Shown here: piece after piece, positions 42,678-52,858 of the stretch
Position numbering within the stretch: position 1 is the first letter of the stretch
How the letters are laid out: each line of letters begins with the position of its first letter
From: Streptomyces cellulosae
GTDB lineage: Bacteria; Actinomycetota; Actinomycetes; Streptomycetales; Streptomycetaceae
Assembly: GCA_014655195.1 (NCBI GenBank)
Contig: BNBH01000029.1
Span: 1-64,000 of the forward strand
Length of the DNA stretch: 64,000 nt
Direction: 5' to 3'
The notes under the pieces: model-generated
What the model was told of the DNA's origin: nothing
The model's database searches: none
Seen by the model: the letters and a program-made list of their open reading frames with translations, nothing else
Translations under genes and position numbers: made by a program

Positions 42678-43901
42678 TCAGGCCTTGGGTACCCGCACGA
42701 TCAGCGCGTCACCCTGGCCGCCGCCACCGCACAGCGCCGCGGCGCCGACACCGCCGCCGCGCCGCTTCAGCTCCAGCGCCAGGTGCAGCACCAGCCGCGC
42801 GCCGGACATCCCGATCGGGTGGCCGAGGGCGATGGCGCCACCATTCACGTTCACCTTTTCGGCGGAAACACCGAGGTCCTTCATTGACTGCACGGCGACC
42901 GCCGCGAAGGCCTCGTTGATCTCGACCAGGTCGAGGTCGGACACCTCCAGGCCCTCCTTCTTGAGGGCGTGCAGGATGGCGTTCGACGGCTGCGACTGCA
43001 GCGAGTTGTCGGGGCCGGCCACGTTGCCGTGGGCGCCGATCTCGGCGATCCACTCCAGGCCCAGTTCCTGCGCCTTGGCCTTGCTCATCACGACCACGGC
43101 GGCGGCGCCGTCGGAGATCTGCGAGGAGGAGCCGGCGGTGATGGTGCCGTCCTTGGCGAACGCCGGGCGCAGCTTGCCGAGGGACTCGGCGGTGGTGTCG
43201 CCGCGGATGCCCTCGTCCTTGCTGAACAGCACCGGGTCGCCCTTGCGCTGCGGGATCTCGACCGGGGTGATCTCGGCCTCGAAGACGCCGTTCTTCTGCG
43301 CGGCGGCGGCCCGCTGGTGGGACAGGGCGGCGATCTCGTCCTGCTCGGCGCGGCCGATGCCGAGGCGGGTGTTGTGCTTCTCCGTGGACTCGCCCATGGC
43401 GATGTTCTCGAAGGCGTCGGTCAGGCCGTCGTGCGCCATCGCGTCGAGCACCTGCACCGCGCCGTACTTGTAGCCCTCGCGGGACTTCGGCAGCAGGTGG
43501 GGGGCGTTGGTCATGGACTCCTGGCCACCGGCCACGACCACGTCGAACTCGCCCGCGCGGATGAGCTGGTCGGCCAGCGCGATGGCGTCGAGGCCGGAGA
43601 GACACACCTTGTTGATGGTGAGCGCCGGGACGTTCATCGGGATGCCGGCCTTCACGGCCGCCTGGCGCGCCGGGATCTGCCCCGCCCCGGCCTGGAGCAC
43701 CTGGCCCATGATCACGTACTGGACCTGGTCGCCGCCGATCCCCGCACGGTCGAGGGCGGCCTTGATCGCGAAGCCGCCGAGGTCGGCTCCGGAGAACGAC
43801 TTCAGCGAACCGAGCAGCCGACCCATGGGGGTGCGGGCGCCCGCGACGATGACGGACGTCGTGCCGTTCGTTGCGGATGATGCAGATGATGCAGAAGTCA
43901 T
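42678..43901 (-). CDS. atoB: Acetyl-CoA C-acetyltransferase (acetoacetyl-CoA thiolase)
   Basis: 407 residues. Active-site Cys in NKVCLSGLDAIALA, the NEAFAAVAVQ loop, His in NGGAIALGHPIGMSGAR, and second Cys in LCGGGGQGDALIV; all thiolase catalytic groups are intact. It condenses two acetyl-CoA or cleaves acetoacetyl-CoA. It fits with 3-hydroxybutyryl-CoA dehydrogenase at 60161 and icmA in C4 acyl-CoA metabolism. Divergent from the epimerase gene. Confidence 0.94.
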   Translation of the reverse strand: MTSASSASSATNGTTSVIVAGARTPMGRLLGSLKSFSGADLGGFAIKAALDRAGIGGDQVQYVIMGQVLQAGAGQIPARQAAVKAGIPMNVPALTINKVCLSGLDAIALADQLIRAGEFDVVVAGGQESMTNAPHLLPKSREGYKYGAVQVLDAMAHDGLTDAFENIAMGESTEKHNTRLGIGRAEQDEIAALSHQRAAAAQKNGVFEAEITPVEIPQRKGDPVLFSKDEGIRGDTTAESLGKLRPAFAKDGTITAGSSSQISDGAAAVVVMSKAKAQELGLEWIAEIGAHGNVAGPDNSLQSQPSNAILHALKKEGLEVSDLDLVEINEAFAAVAVQSMKDLGVSAEKVNVNGGAIALGHPIGMSGARLVLHLALELKRRGGGVGAAALCGGGGQGDALIVRVPKA

Positions 43902-44048
43902 GAGCTGCGGTCCCCTTCCGGCTGCACAGCCGAGGAGTGAACGAGGGTTTACTTCGAATGTACTGACGCGCGGGTGACCCCGTCATCGGCCTTTCGGTGT
44001 GATCGCGCGCACGTTGCGTAACCGCCCCGGGGGCGCTGCACTGAATCC

Positions 44049-44489
44049 ATGCTGACGCGAATCGACCACATCGGGATCGCCTGCTTCGACCTCGACAAGA
44101 CCGTGGAGTTCTACCGCTCCACCTACGGCTTCGAGGTGTTCCACTCGGAGGTCAACGAGGAGCAGGGCGTGCGCGAGGCCATGCTGAAGATCAACGAGAC
44201 CTCGGACGGCGGCGCCTCCTACCTGCAGCTCCTCGAGCCGACCCGCGAGGACTCCACCGTCGCCAAGTGGCTCGCGAAGAACGGCGAGGGCGTCCACCAC
44301 ATCGCTTTCGGTACGGCGGACGTCGACGCGGAGGCGGCGGACATCAAGGAGAAGGGCGTACGCGTTCTGTACGAAGAGCCCCGGCGCGGTTCCATGGGGT
44401 CACGGATCACCTTCCTGCACCCGAAGGACTGCCACGGCGTACTGACAGAACTGGTCACTTCCGCGCCCGTTGAGTCCTCCGAGCACTGA
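44049..44489 (+). CDS. mce: Methylmalonyl-CoA epimerase
   Basis: 146 residues of the vicinal-oxygen-chelate fold: MLTRIDHIGIACFDLDKTVE (metal His), SYLQLLEP (Gln/Glu region), VHHIAFGTADVD (second His) and ITFLHPKDCHGVLTELV (final Glu). It interconverts (2R)- and (2S)-methylmalonyl-CoA, linking propionyl-CoA carboxylation to the mutase. Divergent from the thiolase gene. Confidence 0.93.
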   Translation: MLTRIDHIGIACFDLDKTVEFYRSTYGFEVFHSEVNEEQGVREAMLKINETSDGGASYLQLLEPTREDSTVAKWLAKNGEGVHHIAFGTADVDAEAADIKEKGVRVLYEEPRRGSMGSRITFLHPKDCHGVLTELVTSAPVESSEH

Positions 44490-44715
44490 CCCACGTACAT
44501 AGGGGCCGGTAGGGTTGGGTCTGGTCGCCGCTCGAAGCGTGGTGACCGAGTCCCGTCGTGTTCGGCGACGGGATCGCCGGGGCCGGGTGGCGGGGGGCGA
44601 GCGCGGGGCGGCAGCCCATGCTCCGCCGATGATCTGACACCATTCCCCGGGGGCTCCGTTCGGGATGGGCGGGGCTCGGCCAGACTTGCGACCAGGGGAC
44701 GGATGGGACCGCGCA

Positions 44716-47700
44716 GTGCGGGGCTACGAGAGCCAGGAGCGAGAGCCGGCGGCTGACGTCGACCACCTCTCTCGGTTCGAAGCCGAGATGAAGCGGCTGA
44801 AGACCGAGCGGGAAAAGGCGATCCAGCACGCCGAGGACCTCGGCTACCAGGTCGAGGTGCTGCGCGCCAAGCTGCACGAGGCGCGGCGCACCATCATGTC
44901 CCGGCCCGCCTACGAGGGCGGCGACATCGGCTACCAGGCCGAGCAGTTGCTGCGCAACGCGCAGATGCAGGCCGACCAGCTCCGCGCGGACGCCGAGCGG
45001 GAGCTGAGCCAGGCCCGCGCCCAGACCCAGCGCATCCTCCAGGAGCACGCCGAGCAGGCCGCCCGTCTCCAGGCGGAGCTGCACCAGGAGGCGGTGACCC
45101 GCCGCCAGCAGCTCGACCAGGAGCTGGCCGAGCGCCGCCAGACCGTCGAGACGCACGTCAACGAGAACGTGGCGTGGGCGGAGCAGCTGCGCGCCCGCAC
45201 CGAGGAGCAGGCCCGCCGCCTGCTGGAGGAGACCCGCGCCGAGCGGGAACAGGCCCTGGCCGCCGCACGCGAGGAGGCCGAGCGGCTGACCGCCGAGGCC
45301 CGCCGCCGGCTGCAGAGCGAGGCGGAGGCCGCCCGCAGCGAGGCCGAGCAGCTGCTGCGCCGCGCCCGCACGGACGCCGAGCGCCTGCTGAACGCCGCGT
45401 CCACGCAGGCCCAGGAGGCCACGGAGCACGCCGAGCAGCTGCGCACCTCCACCGTCACCGAGTCGGAGTCGGCGCGCCGCCGGGCGCAGGAGATGAGCCG
45501 GGCCGCCGAGGAGCGGATGGCCGCGGCGGAGAGCGCGCTGCGCGAGGCGCGCTCCGAGGCCGAGAAGGTGCTCACCGAGGCGAAGGAGGCCGCCGCCAAG
45601 GCGCTGGCGTCCGCCGAGGCCGCCAACGAGACCCGGACGCGCACCGCCAAGGAGCAGGTGGCGCGGCTGGTCAGCGAGGCGACCAAGGAGGCGGAGGCCA
45701 CCAAGGCGGACGCCGAGCAGCTGGTCGCCGACGCCCGCGCCGAGGCGGAGAAGATCGTCGCGGAGGCCGCGGAGAAGGCCCGTACGCTCACGGCCGAGGA
45801 GTCGGCCACCCAGCTGTCCAAGGCGGCCAAGACCGCCGAGGACGTGCTCAACAAGGCCTCCGAGGAGGCCAAGCGGACCACCAAGGCCGCCGCCGAGGAG
45901 GCCGAGCGGATCCGCCGCGAGGCGGAGGCCGAGGCGGACCGGCTGCGCGCCGAGGCGCACGACATCGCCGAGCAGCTCAAGGGCGCGGCGAAGGACGACA
46001 CCAAGGAGTACCGCGCCAAGACGGTCGAGCTGCAGGAGGAGGCGCGCCGGCTGCGCGGCGAGGCCGAGCAGCTGCGCGCCGACGCGGTCGCCGAGGGCGA
46101 GAAGATCCGCGCGGAGGCCCGCAAGGAGGCCGTGGCGCAGATCGAGGAGGCGGCGAAGTCCGCCGAGGAGCTGCTCGCCAAGGCGAAGGCGGACGCGGAC
46201 GAACTGCGCTCCACCGCGCAGACGGACAGCGAGAAGGTCCGCACCGAGGCCATCGAGCGCGCCACGACGCTGCGCCGGCAGGCCGAGGAGACCCTGGAGC
46301 GCACCCGCAAGGAGGCCGAGCGGCACCGCGCGGAGGCCGAGGAGCAGGCGGAGGCCCTCAAGGAGGACGCCGAGCGGGCCGCGCGCGAGCTGCGCGAGGA
46401 GACCGAGCGGGCCGTCGAGGCGCGCCGCGCGGAGGCCGCCGAGGAGCTGACCCGGCTGCACACCGAGGCCGAGGAGCGTCTCGCCTCGGCCGAGCAGGCG
46501 CTGAGCGACGCGCGCGAGGAGGCCGCCCGGATCCGCCGTGAGGCGACCGAGGAGGCCGAGCGGCTGCGCACGGAGGCCGCCGAGCGGATCCGTACGCTTC
46601 AGCAGCAGGCCGAGCAGGAGGCCGAGCGGCTGCGCGACGAGGCCGCCGCGGACGCGTCCGCGTCCCGGGCCGAGGGCGAGGCCGTCGCCGTGCGGCTGCG
46701 GTCGGAGGCCGCGGCCGAGGCGGAGCGGCTCAAGTCGGAGGCGCAGGACAGCGCGGACCGGATGCGCGCGGAGGCCCAGGCGGCCGCCGAGCGGATCGGC
46801 ACGGAGGCCTCCGAGACGCTGGCCGCCGCGCAGGAGGAGGCCAACCGGCGGCGCCGGGAGGCCGAGGAGCTTCTCGGCGCGGCCCGCGAGGAGGCCGACG
46901 AGGAGCGCCGGCGGGCCCGCGAGCAGAGCGAGGAGCTGCTGGCCGCGGCGCGCACCCGTGTCGAGGAGGCGCAGGCCGAGGCCGTACGGCTGGTCGAGGA
47001 GGCGGACCGGCGCGCCACGGAGATGGTGTCGGCGGCCGAACTCCACGCCCAGCAGGTGCGGGACTCCGTCGCGGGGCTGCACGAGCAGGCGCAGGAGGAG
47101 ATCACCGGGCTGCGCAGCGCCGCCGAGCACGCGGCGGACCGCACCCGGCGCGAGGCCGAGGAGGAGGCGGACCGGGTCCGCGCCGACGCCTACGCGGAGC
47201 GGGAGCGGGCCGGCGAGGACGCGGCCCGGATGCGGCGAGACGCGCGGGAGGAGGCCGAGGAGGCCAAGTCTCTCGCGGAGCGCACGGTTTCGGAGGCGAT
47301 CACGGAGGCGGACCGGATCCGCGCCGAGGTCTCCGAGCACGCGCAGCGGCTGCGCACCGAGGCGTCCGACGCGGTCGCCGAGGCCGAGCAGGCCGCGGCG
47401 CGCACCCGGGCGGAGGCCCGCGAGGACGCCAACCGGATCCGTTCGGACGCGGCGACGCAGGCGGACACGCTCATCACCGAGGCGCGCAGCGAGGCGGAGC
47501 GGCTCACCGACGAGACGGTCGCCGAGGCCGAGCGGGTGCGTTCGGAGTCGGTCGCCAAGGCGGAGAAGCTCATCGCGGACGCCACCGGAGACGCGGAGCG
47601 GCTGCGCGCCGAGGCCGCGGAGACGGTGGGGTCGGCTCAGCAGCACGCGGAGCGGCTGCGGCACGAGGCCGAGCGGGTCAAGGCCGACGCGGAGTCGGAG

Positions 47701-48564
47701 GCGGAGCGGCTGGTGTCGTCCGCGCGCGACGAGGCGGAGCGGACGCTGGACGAGGCCCGCAGGGAGGCCAACAAGCGGCGTTCGGAGGCGGCCGAGCAGG
47801 TCGACACCCTCATCACGGAGACCACCGCCGAGGCGGACAAGCTGCTCACGGAGGCGCAGCAGCAGGCGCTGAAGACGAAGGCGGAGGCCGAGTCGCAGGC
47901 GGACACCATGGTGGGCGCGGCCCGCAGCGAGGCCGACCGGCTGGTGTCCGAGGCGCGGGTCGAGGGCAACTCCCTGGTGGAGAAGGCTCGTACGGACGCC
48001 GACGAGCTGCTGGTCGGCGCGCGCCGGGACGCGACGCAGATCCGGGAGCGCGCCGAGGAGCTGCGCGACCGCATCACCAGCGAGATCGAGCAGCTCCACG
48101 AGCGGGCCCGGCGCGAGGCCGCGGAGACCATGAAGTCGGCCGGCGACCGCTGCGACGCGCTGATCAAGGCCGCGGAGGAGCAGCTGGCCAAGGCGGAGGC
48201 CAAGGCGAAGGAGATCGTCTCCGAGGCCAACTCCGAGGCGGGCAAGGTGCGCATCGCCGCCGTGAAGAAGGCCGAGGGTCTTCTGAAGGAGGCGGAGCAG
48301 AAGAAGGCCACGCTCGTGAAGGAGGCCGAGGAGCTGAAGGCCGAGGCGGTGCGCGAGGCACGGCGCACCGTCGAGGAGGGCAAGCGCGAACTGGAGGTCC
48401 TCGTCCGGCGCCGCGAGGACATCAACGCGGAGATCTCGCGCGTCCAGGACGTCCTGGAAGCCCTGGAGTCCTTCGAGGCCCCGGCGGGCGGCAAGGACAA
48501 CGGCGTCAAGGCGGGGGCCGCGGCGGGTGCTACCCGTACGGGTGGCAAGTCAGCCGAGAGTTAG
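44716..48564 (+). CDS. scy: Scy, giant coiled-coil polarisome protein for tip growth
   Basis: 1282 residues, nearly all coiled coil: long runs such as AEAERLRAEA with Ala, Glu, Arg and regular hydrophobic spacing; no globular domain apart from the N-terminus (LSRFEAEMKRLKTEREKA, then YQVEVLRAKLHEARRTIMSR) and a short C-terminal tail. This is the Scy (Streptomyces cytoskeletal element) protein, which assembles at hyphal tips with DivIVA and FilP. Scy is known for a non-heptad, 51-residue-type coiled-coil periodicity. GTG 44716 starts at RGYESQEREPAADVDHL, the conserved N-terminus; ATG 44665 would add 17 unlikely residues. filP follows. Confidence 0.93.
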   Translation: MRGYESQEREPAADVDHLSRFEAEMKRLKTEREKAIQHAEDLGYQVEVLRAKLHEARRTIMSRPAYEGGDIGYQAEQLLRNAQMQADQLRADAERELSQARAQTQRILQEHAEQAARLQAELHQEAVTRRQQLDQELAERRQTVETHVNENVAWAEQLRARTEEQARRLLEETRAEREQALAAAREEAERLTAEARRRLQSEAEAARSEAEQLLRRARTDAERLLNAASTQAQEATEHAEQLRTSTVTESESARRRAQEMSRAAEERMAAAESALREARSEAEKVLTEAKEAAAKALASAEAANETRTRTAKEQVARLVSEATKEAEATKADAEQLVADARAEAEKIVAEAAEKARTLTAEESATQLSKAAKTAEDVLNKASEEAKRTTKAAAEEAERIRREAEAEADRLRAEAHDIAEQLKGAAKDDTKEYRAKTVELQEEARRLRGEAEQLRADAVAEGEKIRAEARKEAVAQIEEAAKSAEELLAKAKADADELRSTAQTDSEKVRTEAIERATTLRRQAEETLERTRKEAERHRAEAEEQAEALKEDAERAARELREETERAVEARRAEAAEELTRLHTEAEERLASAEQALSDAREEAARIRREATEEAERLRTEAAERIRTLQQQAEQEAERLRDEAAADASASRAEGEAVAVRLRSEAAAEAERLKSEAQDSADRMRAEAQAAAERIGTEASETLAAAQEEANRRRREAEELLGAAREEADEERRRAREQSEELLAAARTRVEEAQAEAVRLVEEADRRATEMVSAAELHAQQVRDSVAGLHEQAQEEITGLRSAAEHAADRTRREAEEEADRVRADAYAERERAGEDAARMRRDAREEAEEAKSLAERTVSEAITEADRIRAEVSEHAQRLRTEASDAVAEAEQAAARTRAEAREDANRIRSDAATQADTLITEARSEAERLTDETVAEAERVRSESVAKAEKLIADATGDAERLRAEAAETVGSAQQHAERLRHEAERVKADAESEAERLVSSARDEAERTLDEARREANKRRSEAAEQVDTLITETTAEADKLLTEAQQQALKTKAEAESQADTMVGAARSEADRLVSEARVEGNSLVEKARTDADELLVGARRDATQIRERAEELRDRITSEIEQLHERARREAAETMKSAGDRCDALIKAAEEQLAKAEAKAKEIVSEANSEAGKVRIAAVKKAEGLLKEAEQKKATLVKEAEELKAEAVREARRTVEEGKRELEVLVRRREDINAEISRVQDVLEALESFEAPAGGKDNGVKAGAAAGATRTGGKSAES

Positions 48565-48747
48565 CAAACCACGCGAAATCCCTTGTACGGTGAGGGCTTT
48601 GACCATGGCTTTGGCAAGGCTTCCGGCGGCGAGCCACTCAAAAGGGGTGTCATCTTCCGTATCAAACGTGCATCCGCTCGATGACACAGCGCTTCGGCCC
48701 CTAGGATTCCACCTATCACCTCACCGGTCTCATTCGACAGGAACCCC

Positions 48748-49686
48748 ATGAGCGACACTTCCCCCTACGGCTTCGAGCTTGTGCGGCGTGGGTACGACCG
48801 CGCTCAGGTGGACGAACGTATCTCCAAGCTCGTCTCCGACCGTGACAGCGCTCTCGCCCGCATCACCGCTCTGGAAAAGCGCATCGAAGAGCTCCACCTC
48901 GAGACGCAGAACGCCCAGGCCCAGATCAACGACGCCGAGCCGTCGTACGCGGGCCTCGGCGCACGCGTGGAGAAGATCCTCCGTCTCGCCGAGGAGGAGG
49001 CCAAGGATCTGCGCGAGGAGGCCCGTCGCGCCGCGGAGCAGCACCGCGAGCTCGCCGAGTCGGCCGCCCAGCAGGTGCGCAACGACGCCGAGTCCTACGC
49101 CGCCGAGCGCAAGGCCAAGGCGGAGGACGAGGGCGTCCGGATCGTCGAGAAGGCCAAGGGCGAGGCCGCCCAGCTGCGCTCCGAGGCGCAGAAGGACGCC
49201 CAGTCCAAGCGCGAGGAGGCGGACGCCCTCTTCGAGGAGACCCGCGCCAAGGCCGCCCAGGCCGCCGCGGACTTCGAGACGAACCTGGCGAAGCGCCGCG
49301 AGCAGTCCGAGCGCGACCTGGCCTCGCGTCAGGCCAAGGCCGAGAAGCGCCTCGCGGAGATCGAGCACCGCGCGGAGCAGCTGCGCCTGGAGGCCGAGAA
49401 GCTGCGCACGGACGCCGAGCGCCGGGCCCGCCAGACGGTGGAGACCGCCCAGCGCCAGGCCGAGGACATCGTGGCCGACGCCAACGCCAAGGCCGACCGG
49501 ATCCGTTCGGAATCCGAGCGCGAGCTGGCGGCGCTGACCAACCGCCGCGACTCCATCAACGCCCAGCTGACCAACGTCCGCGAGATGCTGGCGACCCTCA
49601 CGGGTGCCGCGGTCGCCGCCACCGGCGCGCCCGCCACCGATGACGAGCCCGTCTCCCGCGGCGTCCCGGCCCAGCAGTCCCGGTAA
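48748..49686 (+). CDS. filP: FilP, intermediate-filament-like coiled-coil protein
   Basis: 312 residues. A DivIVA-like N-terminal helix (YGFELVRRGYDRAQVDERIS), then a long coiled coil (about 15-275) and a short disordered tail. FilP forms filaments that add stiffness to hyphae and interacts with Scy and DivIVA. It has its own region after scy (183-bp gap), with a TAGGAT box near 48701 as a possible promoter. It ends at a 19-bp perfect hairpin. Confidence 0.93.
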   Translation: MSDTSPYGFELVRRGYDRAQVDERISKLVSDRDSALARITALEKRIEELHLETQNAQAQINDAEPSYAGLGARVEKILRLAEEEAKDLREEARRAAEQHRELAESAAQQVRNDAESYAAERKAKAEDEGVRIVEKAKGEAAQLRSEAQKDAQSKREEADALFEETRAKAAQAAADFETNLAKRREQSERDLASRQAKAEKRLAEIEHRAEQLRLEAEKLRTDAERRARQTVETAQRQAEDIVADANAKADRIRSESERELAALTNRRDSINAQLTNVREMLATLTGAAVAATGAPATDDEPVSRGVPAQQSR

Positions 49687-49707
49687 CACCACCGGAGCAC
49701 CGGACCC

Positions 49708-49749
49708 GGGTGAAGCCCTCTGCCACTGCGGTGGCAGAGGGCTTCACCC
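49708..49749. terminator. 19-bp perfect hairpin after filP
   Basis: 49708-49726 pairs with 49731-49749 without mismatch, loop TGCG. It separates filP from the ABC exporter operon starting at 49767. Confidence 0.9.
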
Positions 49750-49766
49750 CGTTCTAGCGTGGCCGC

Positions 49767-50741
49767 ATGATCGAGCTGGAGGGTCTGACCAAGCGGTACG
49801 GCGAGAAGGTCGCGGTGGACCACCTGACCTTCACCGTCCGGCCGGGCATCGTCACGGGCTTCCTCGGCCCGAACGGCGCCGGCAAGTCGACCACCATGCG
49901 GATGATCCTGGGGCTCGACCACCCCACCGCGGGCGACGTGCGCATCGACGGCACGCACTACGAACGGCTCCAGGACCCGCTGACGTACATCGGCGCCCTG
50001 CTGGAGGCCAAGGGCGTGCACCCGGGGCGCAGCGCCTACAACCATCTGCTGTGGCTCGCGCAGAGCAACGGCATCCCCGAACGGCGGGTGCGGGAGGTGC
50101 TCGACGAGGTCGGCCTGACGGCGGTGGCGCGGAAGAAGGCCAAGGGGTTCTCGCTCGGCATGGGGCAGCGGCTGGGCATCGCCGCCGCGCTGCTGGGCGA
50201 CCCGCGGATCCTGATGTTCGACGAGCCGGTCAACGGCCTCGACCCCGAGGGCATCCACTGGATCCGCACGCTGATGAAGTCGCTGGCCCAGCAGGGCCGC
50301 ACGGTGTTCGTCTCCTCCCATCTGATGAGCGAGATGGCCCTGACGGCGGACCACCTCGTCGTCATCGGGCAGGGCCGGCTGCTCGCCGACACCTCGATGG
50401 CCCAGTTCATCGAGCGGAACTCCCGCTCCTACGTCCGGGTGCGCAGCCCGCAGCGCGAGGCCCTGCTGGACGCGCTGCACCAGGCGGGCGTCACCGCCGT
50501 GGACGGCCCGGACGGGACGCTGGAGGTGGACGGGACGCCCGCCGGGACGATCGGCGAACTGGCCGCGGCCAACGGGGTGGTGCTGCACGAACTGAGCCCC
50601 CAGCAGGCGTCCCTGGAGGAGGCCTTCATGCAGCTGACGGCGGAGTCGGTCGAGTACCACGCGCACGCCGGCACGCCCCTGCCCCCGCAGCAGCAGCAAC
50701 GGCAACAGCAGCAGTGGGGCGAGAGCTGGAGGAAGGGCTGA
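49767..50741 (+). CDS. ABC-2 exporter ATPase (pair 1)
   Basis: 324 residues. Walker A GPNGAGKSTTMRM, signature FSLGMGQRLGIAAALLG (an atypical C-loop), Walker B RILMFDEPVNGLDP, switch His in VFVSSHL. The C-terminal extension ends in a Gln-rich tail (PPQQQQRQQQQWG). It belongs with the permease at 50744 (2 bp after its stop). Substrate unknown; similar to Streptomyces drug or peptide efflux ATPases. Confidence 0.92.
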   Translation: MIELEGLTKRYGEKVAVDHLTFTVRPGIVTGFLGPNGAGKSTTMRMILGLDHPTAGDVRIDGTHYERLQDPLTYIGALLEAKGVHPGRSAYNHLLWLAQSNGIPERRVREVLDEVGLTAVARKKAKGFSLGMGQRLGIAAALLGDPRILMFDEPVNGLDPEGIHWIRTLMKSLAQQGRTVFVSSHLMSEMALTADHLVVIGQGRLLADTSMAQFIERNSRSYVRVRSPQREALLDALHQAGVTAVDGPDGTLEVDGTPAGTIGELAAANGVVLHELSPQQASLEEAFMQLTAESVEYHAHAGTPLPPQQQQRQQQQWGESWRKG

Positions 50742-50743
50742 GC

Positions 50744-51517
50744 ATGGCGACGGCACAGGTCGTACGGTCGGAGTGGACCAAGATCCGGTCGGTGGCGTCG
50801 ACCGTGTGGACGCTGTCCACCGCGGTGGTCGTCACCATCGCCCTCGGCATGCTGATCTCGGCGCTGTCGAAGAACGAGTTCGACAACCTGAGCCAGCGGG
50901 AGAAGCTCTCCTTCGACCCGACGTTCATCAGCTTCGCCGGGACCGGTCTGGGCCAGCTCGCGATGATCGTGTTCGGGGTGCTGGTGGTGTCGAACGAGTA
51001 CAGCACCGGGATGATCCGCGCCTCGCTGGCGGCCGTGCCCAAGCGGGGCGTCTTCCTGTTCAGCAAGCTCGCGGTGGCCACGGCGCTGGTGTTCGTGGTC
51101 GGGATGGCGACCAGCTTCGCCACGTTCTTCCTGGGCCAGCTGATGCTCGGCGACCTGAAGGCGTCCATCGGCGACGACGGGGTGCTGCGCGCGGTGTTCG
51201 GCGGCGGGCTCTACATGACGCTGATCGCCCTGTTCTCGATGGGGGTGGCCACGATGCTGCGCTCCCCCATGCTGTCGCTGGGCATCCTGATGCCCTTCTT
51301 CTTCCTGATCTCCAACATCCTCGGCAACGTCAGCGCCACCGAGAAGGTGGGCCGGTTCCTGCCCGACCAGGCGGGCAGCAAGATCATGCAGGTGGTCACC
51401 CCGGTGGACGACGACACCCCGTACGGGCCGTGGGGCGGCCTCGGCATCATGGCGCTGTGGGTCATCGCGGCCGTCGTCGGCGGCTACGTCCTGCTGAAAC
51501 GGCGTGACGCCCAGTGA
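50744..51517 (+). CDS. ABC-2 exporter permease (pair 1)
   Basis: 257 residues with about six helices (STAVVVTIALGMLISAL, FVVGMATSFATFFLGQL, LMPFFFLISNILGNV and others) and the SNEYSTGMIRASLA signature of ABC-2 permeases (segment before TM3). Coupled to the ATPase upstream. Confidence 0.9.
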   Translation: MATAQVVRSEWTKIRSVASTVWTLSTAVVVTIALGMLISALSKNEFDNLSQREKLSFDPTFISFAGTGLGQLAMIVFGVLVVSNEYSTGMIRASLAAVPKRGVFLFSKLAVATALVFVVGMATSFATFFLGQLMLGDLKASIGDDGVLRAVFGGGLYMTLIALFSMGVATMLRSPMLSLGILMPFFFLISNILGNVSATEKVGRFLPDQAGSKIMQVVTPVDDDTPYGPWGGLGIMALWVIAAVVGGYVLLKRRDAQ

Positions 51518-51649
51518 ACGACCGTTCGGGACCGGTTCCGGCCCGCCCGTGAAGCACCCTTGAACGGAACCGTCAGCGCCCCGATAAGCTCCTAACCCTT
51601 ACGGGGGGCGTATGCCCCGCTGTCCTGAACCTTTCGATGGGTGCGGAGC

Positions 51650-52858
51650 ATGATCGAGGCAGTCGGCCTGACCAAGCGGTACGGCGACAAGACCGCTGTG
51701 TACAACCTTTCCTTCCAGGTGCGTCCCGGCGCCGTCACCGGCTTCCTGGGCCCCAACGGCTCGGGCAAGTCGACGACGATGCGGATGATCCTCGGTCTGG
51801 ACAACCCCACGGCGGGCCATGTCACGATCTGCGGCCACCCGTACGACAAGCTGCCCAACGCCCCCCGTCAGGTGGGCGCGCTGCTGGACGCCAAGGCGGT
51901 GCACGGCGGCCGGTCCGCCCGCAACCACCTGCTCAGCCTGGCCCAGCTGTCGGGCATCCCGGCCCGCCGGGTGGACGAGGTGCTGGGCGTGGTGGGTCTG
52001 CACGAGGTGGCGGGCCGGCGGTCCAAGGGCTTCTCCCTCGGCATGGGGCAGCGCCTGGGCATCGCCGCCGCGCTGCTGGGCGACCCGCAGGTGCTGCTGT
52101 TCGACGAGCCGGTCAACGGCCTCGACCCCGAGGGCATCCTCTGGGTGCGCAACCTGATGAAGTCGCTGGCCGCCGAGGGCCGTACGGTCTTCGTCTCCTC
52201 CCACCTGATGAGCGAGATGGCGCTGACCGCCGACCATCTCATCGTGATCGGCCGCGGCCAGCTCATGGCCGACATGAGCGTGAAGGACTTCATCTCCCAC
52301 AACTCCGCCGACTTCGCGCGGGTGCGCACGCCGGACAGCGAGCCGCAGCAGCGCGAGAAGCTGTCGGCGGCGATCACCGAGGCCGGCGGCCACGTCCTGC
52401 CCGAGCAGGACGGCGCGCTGCGGGTGACGGGACTGCCGCTGCCCAGGATCAGCGACCTGGCCCACGACCACGACGTACGGCTGTGGGAGCTGTCGCCGCA
52501 CCAGGCGTCCCTGGAGGAGGCGTACATGCGGATGACGCAGGGGGCCGTCGACTACCGCTCGACCACCGACCAGAAGGAAGGGCTCCAGCAGCCGCTGCCG
52601 CCGGGCGCGCAGCCGCCGATGCCGGTGCCGGGCCAGGGCCAGCCCGGCTGGTACGCCCCGCCGCCGCCCCAGCAGGGCGGGCAGCCCTTCGCCCCGCCGC
52701 AGGCCGCCCCCGCGGGCCCCTACGGCGCTCCTGCGGCCCCCGCGTCCGCTCCGGCCGCCCCGGTGGCGAACCCGTACGCGCAGCCTCCGCAGGCGCCGCA
52801 GAGCGCCCCGCAGCCCGCCCCCTCCGCCGAGCCGACCAAGTCCGAGGACGCCCGATGA
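51650..52858 (+). CDS. ABC-2 exporter ATPase (pair 2) with Pro-rich tail
   Basis: 402 residues. It shares the arrangement of pair 1 (GPNGSGKSTTMRM, FSLGMGQRLGIAAALLG, VLLFDEPVNGLDP, VFVSSHL) and clearly arose by duplication of it. The C-terminal ~110 residues are a Pro/Ala/Gln-rich disordered tail absent from pair 1. ATG 51650 matches the paralogue start; GTG 51641 is the alternative. The stop overlaps the permease start (ATGA). Confidence 0.92.
   Translation: MIEAVGLTKRYGDKTAVYNLSFQVRPGAVTGFLGPNGSGKSTTMRMILGLDNPTAGHVTICGHPYDKLPNAPRQVGALLDAKAVHGGRSARNHLLSLAQLSGIPARRVDEVLGVVGLHEVAGRRSKGFSLGMGQRLGIAAALLGDPQVLLFDEPVNGLDPEGILWVRNLMKSLAAEGRTVFVSSHLMSEMALTADHLIVIGRGQLMADMSVKDFISHNSADFARVRTPDSEPQQREKLSAAITEAGGHVLPEQDGALRVTGLPLPRISDLAHDHDVRLWELSPHQASLEEAYMRMTQGAVDYRSTTDQKEGLQQPLPPGAQPPMPVPGQGQPGWYAPPPPQQGGQPFAPPQAAPAGPYGAPAAPASAPAAPVANPYAQPPQAPQSAPQPAPSAEPTKSEDAR

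Noticed and set aside
44455..48099. 1214-codon minus-strand ORF opposite scy
   Set aside because: Leu/Gly/Arg-rich mirror of the scy coiled-coil repeat; no homologue-like motif and no ribosome site.
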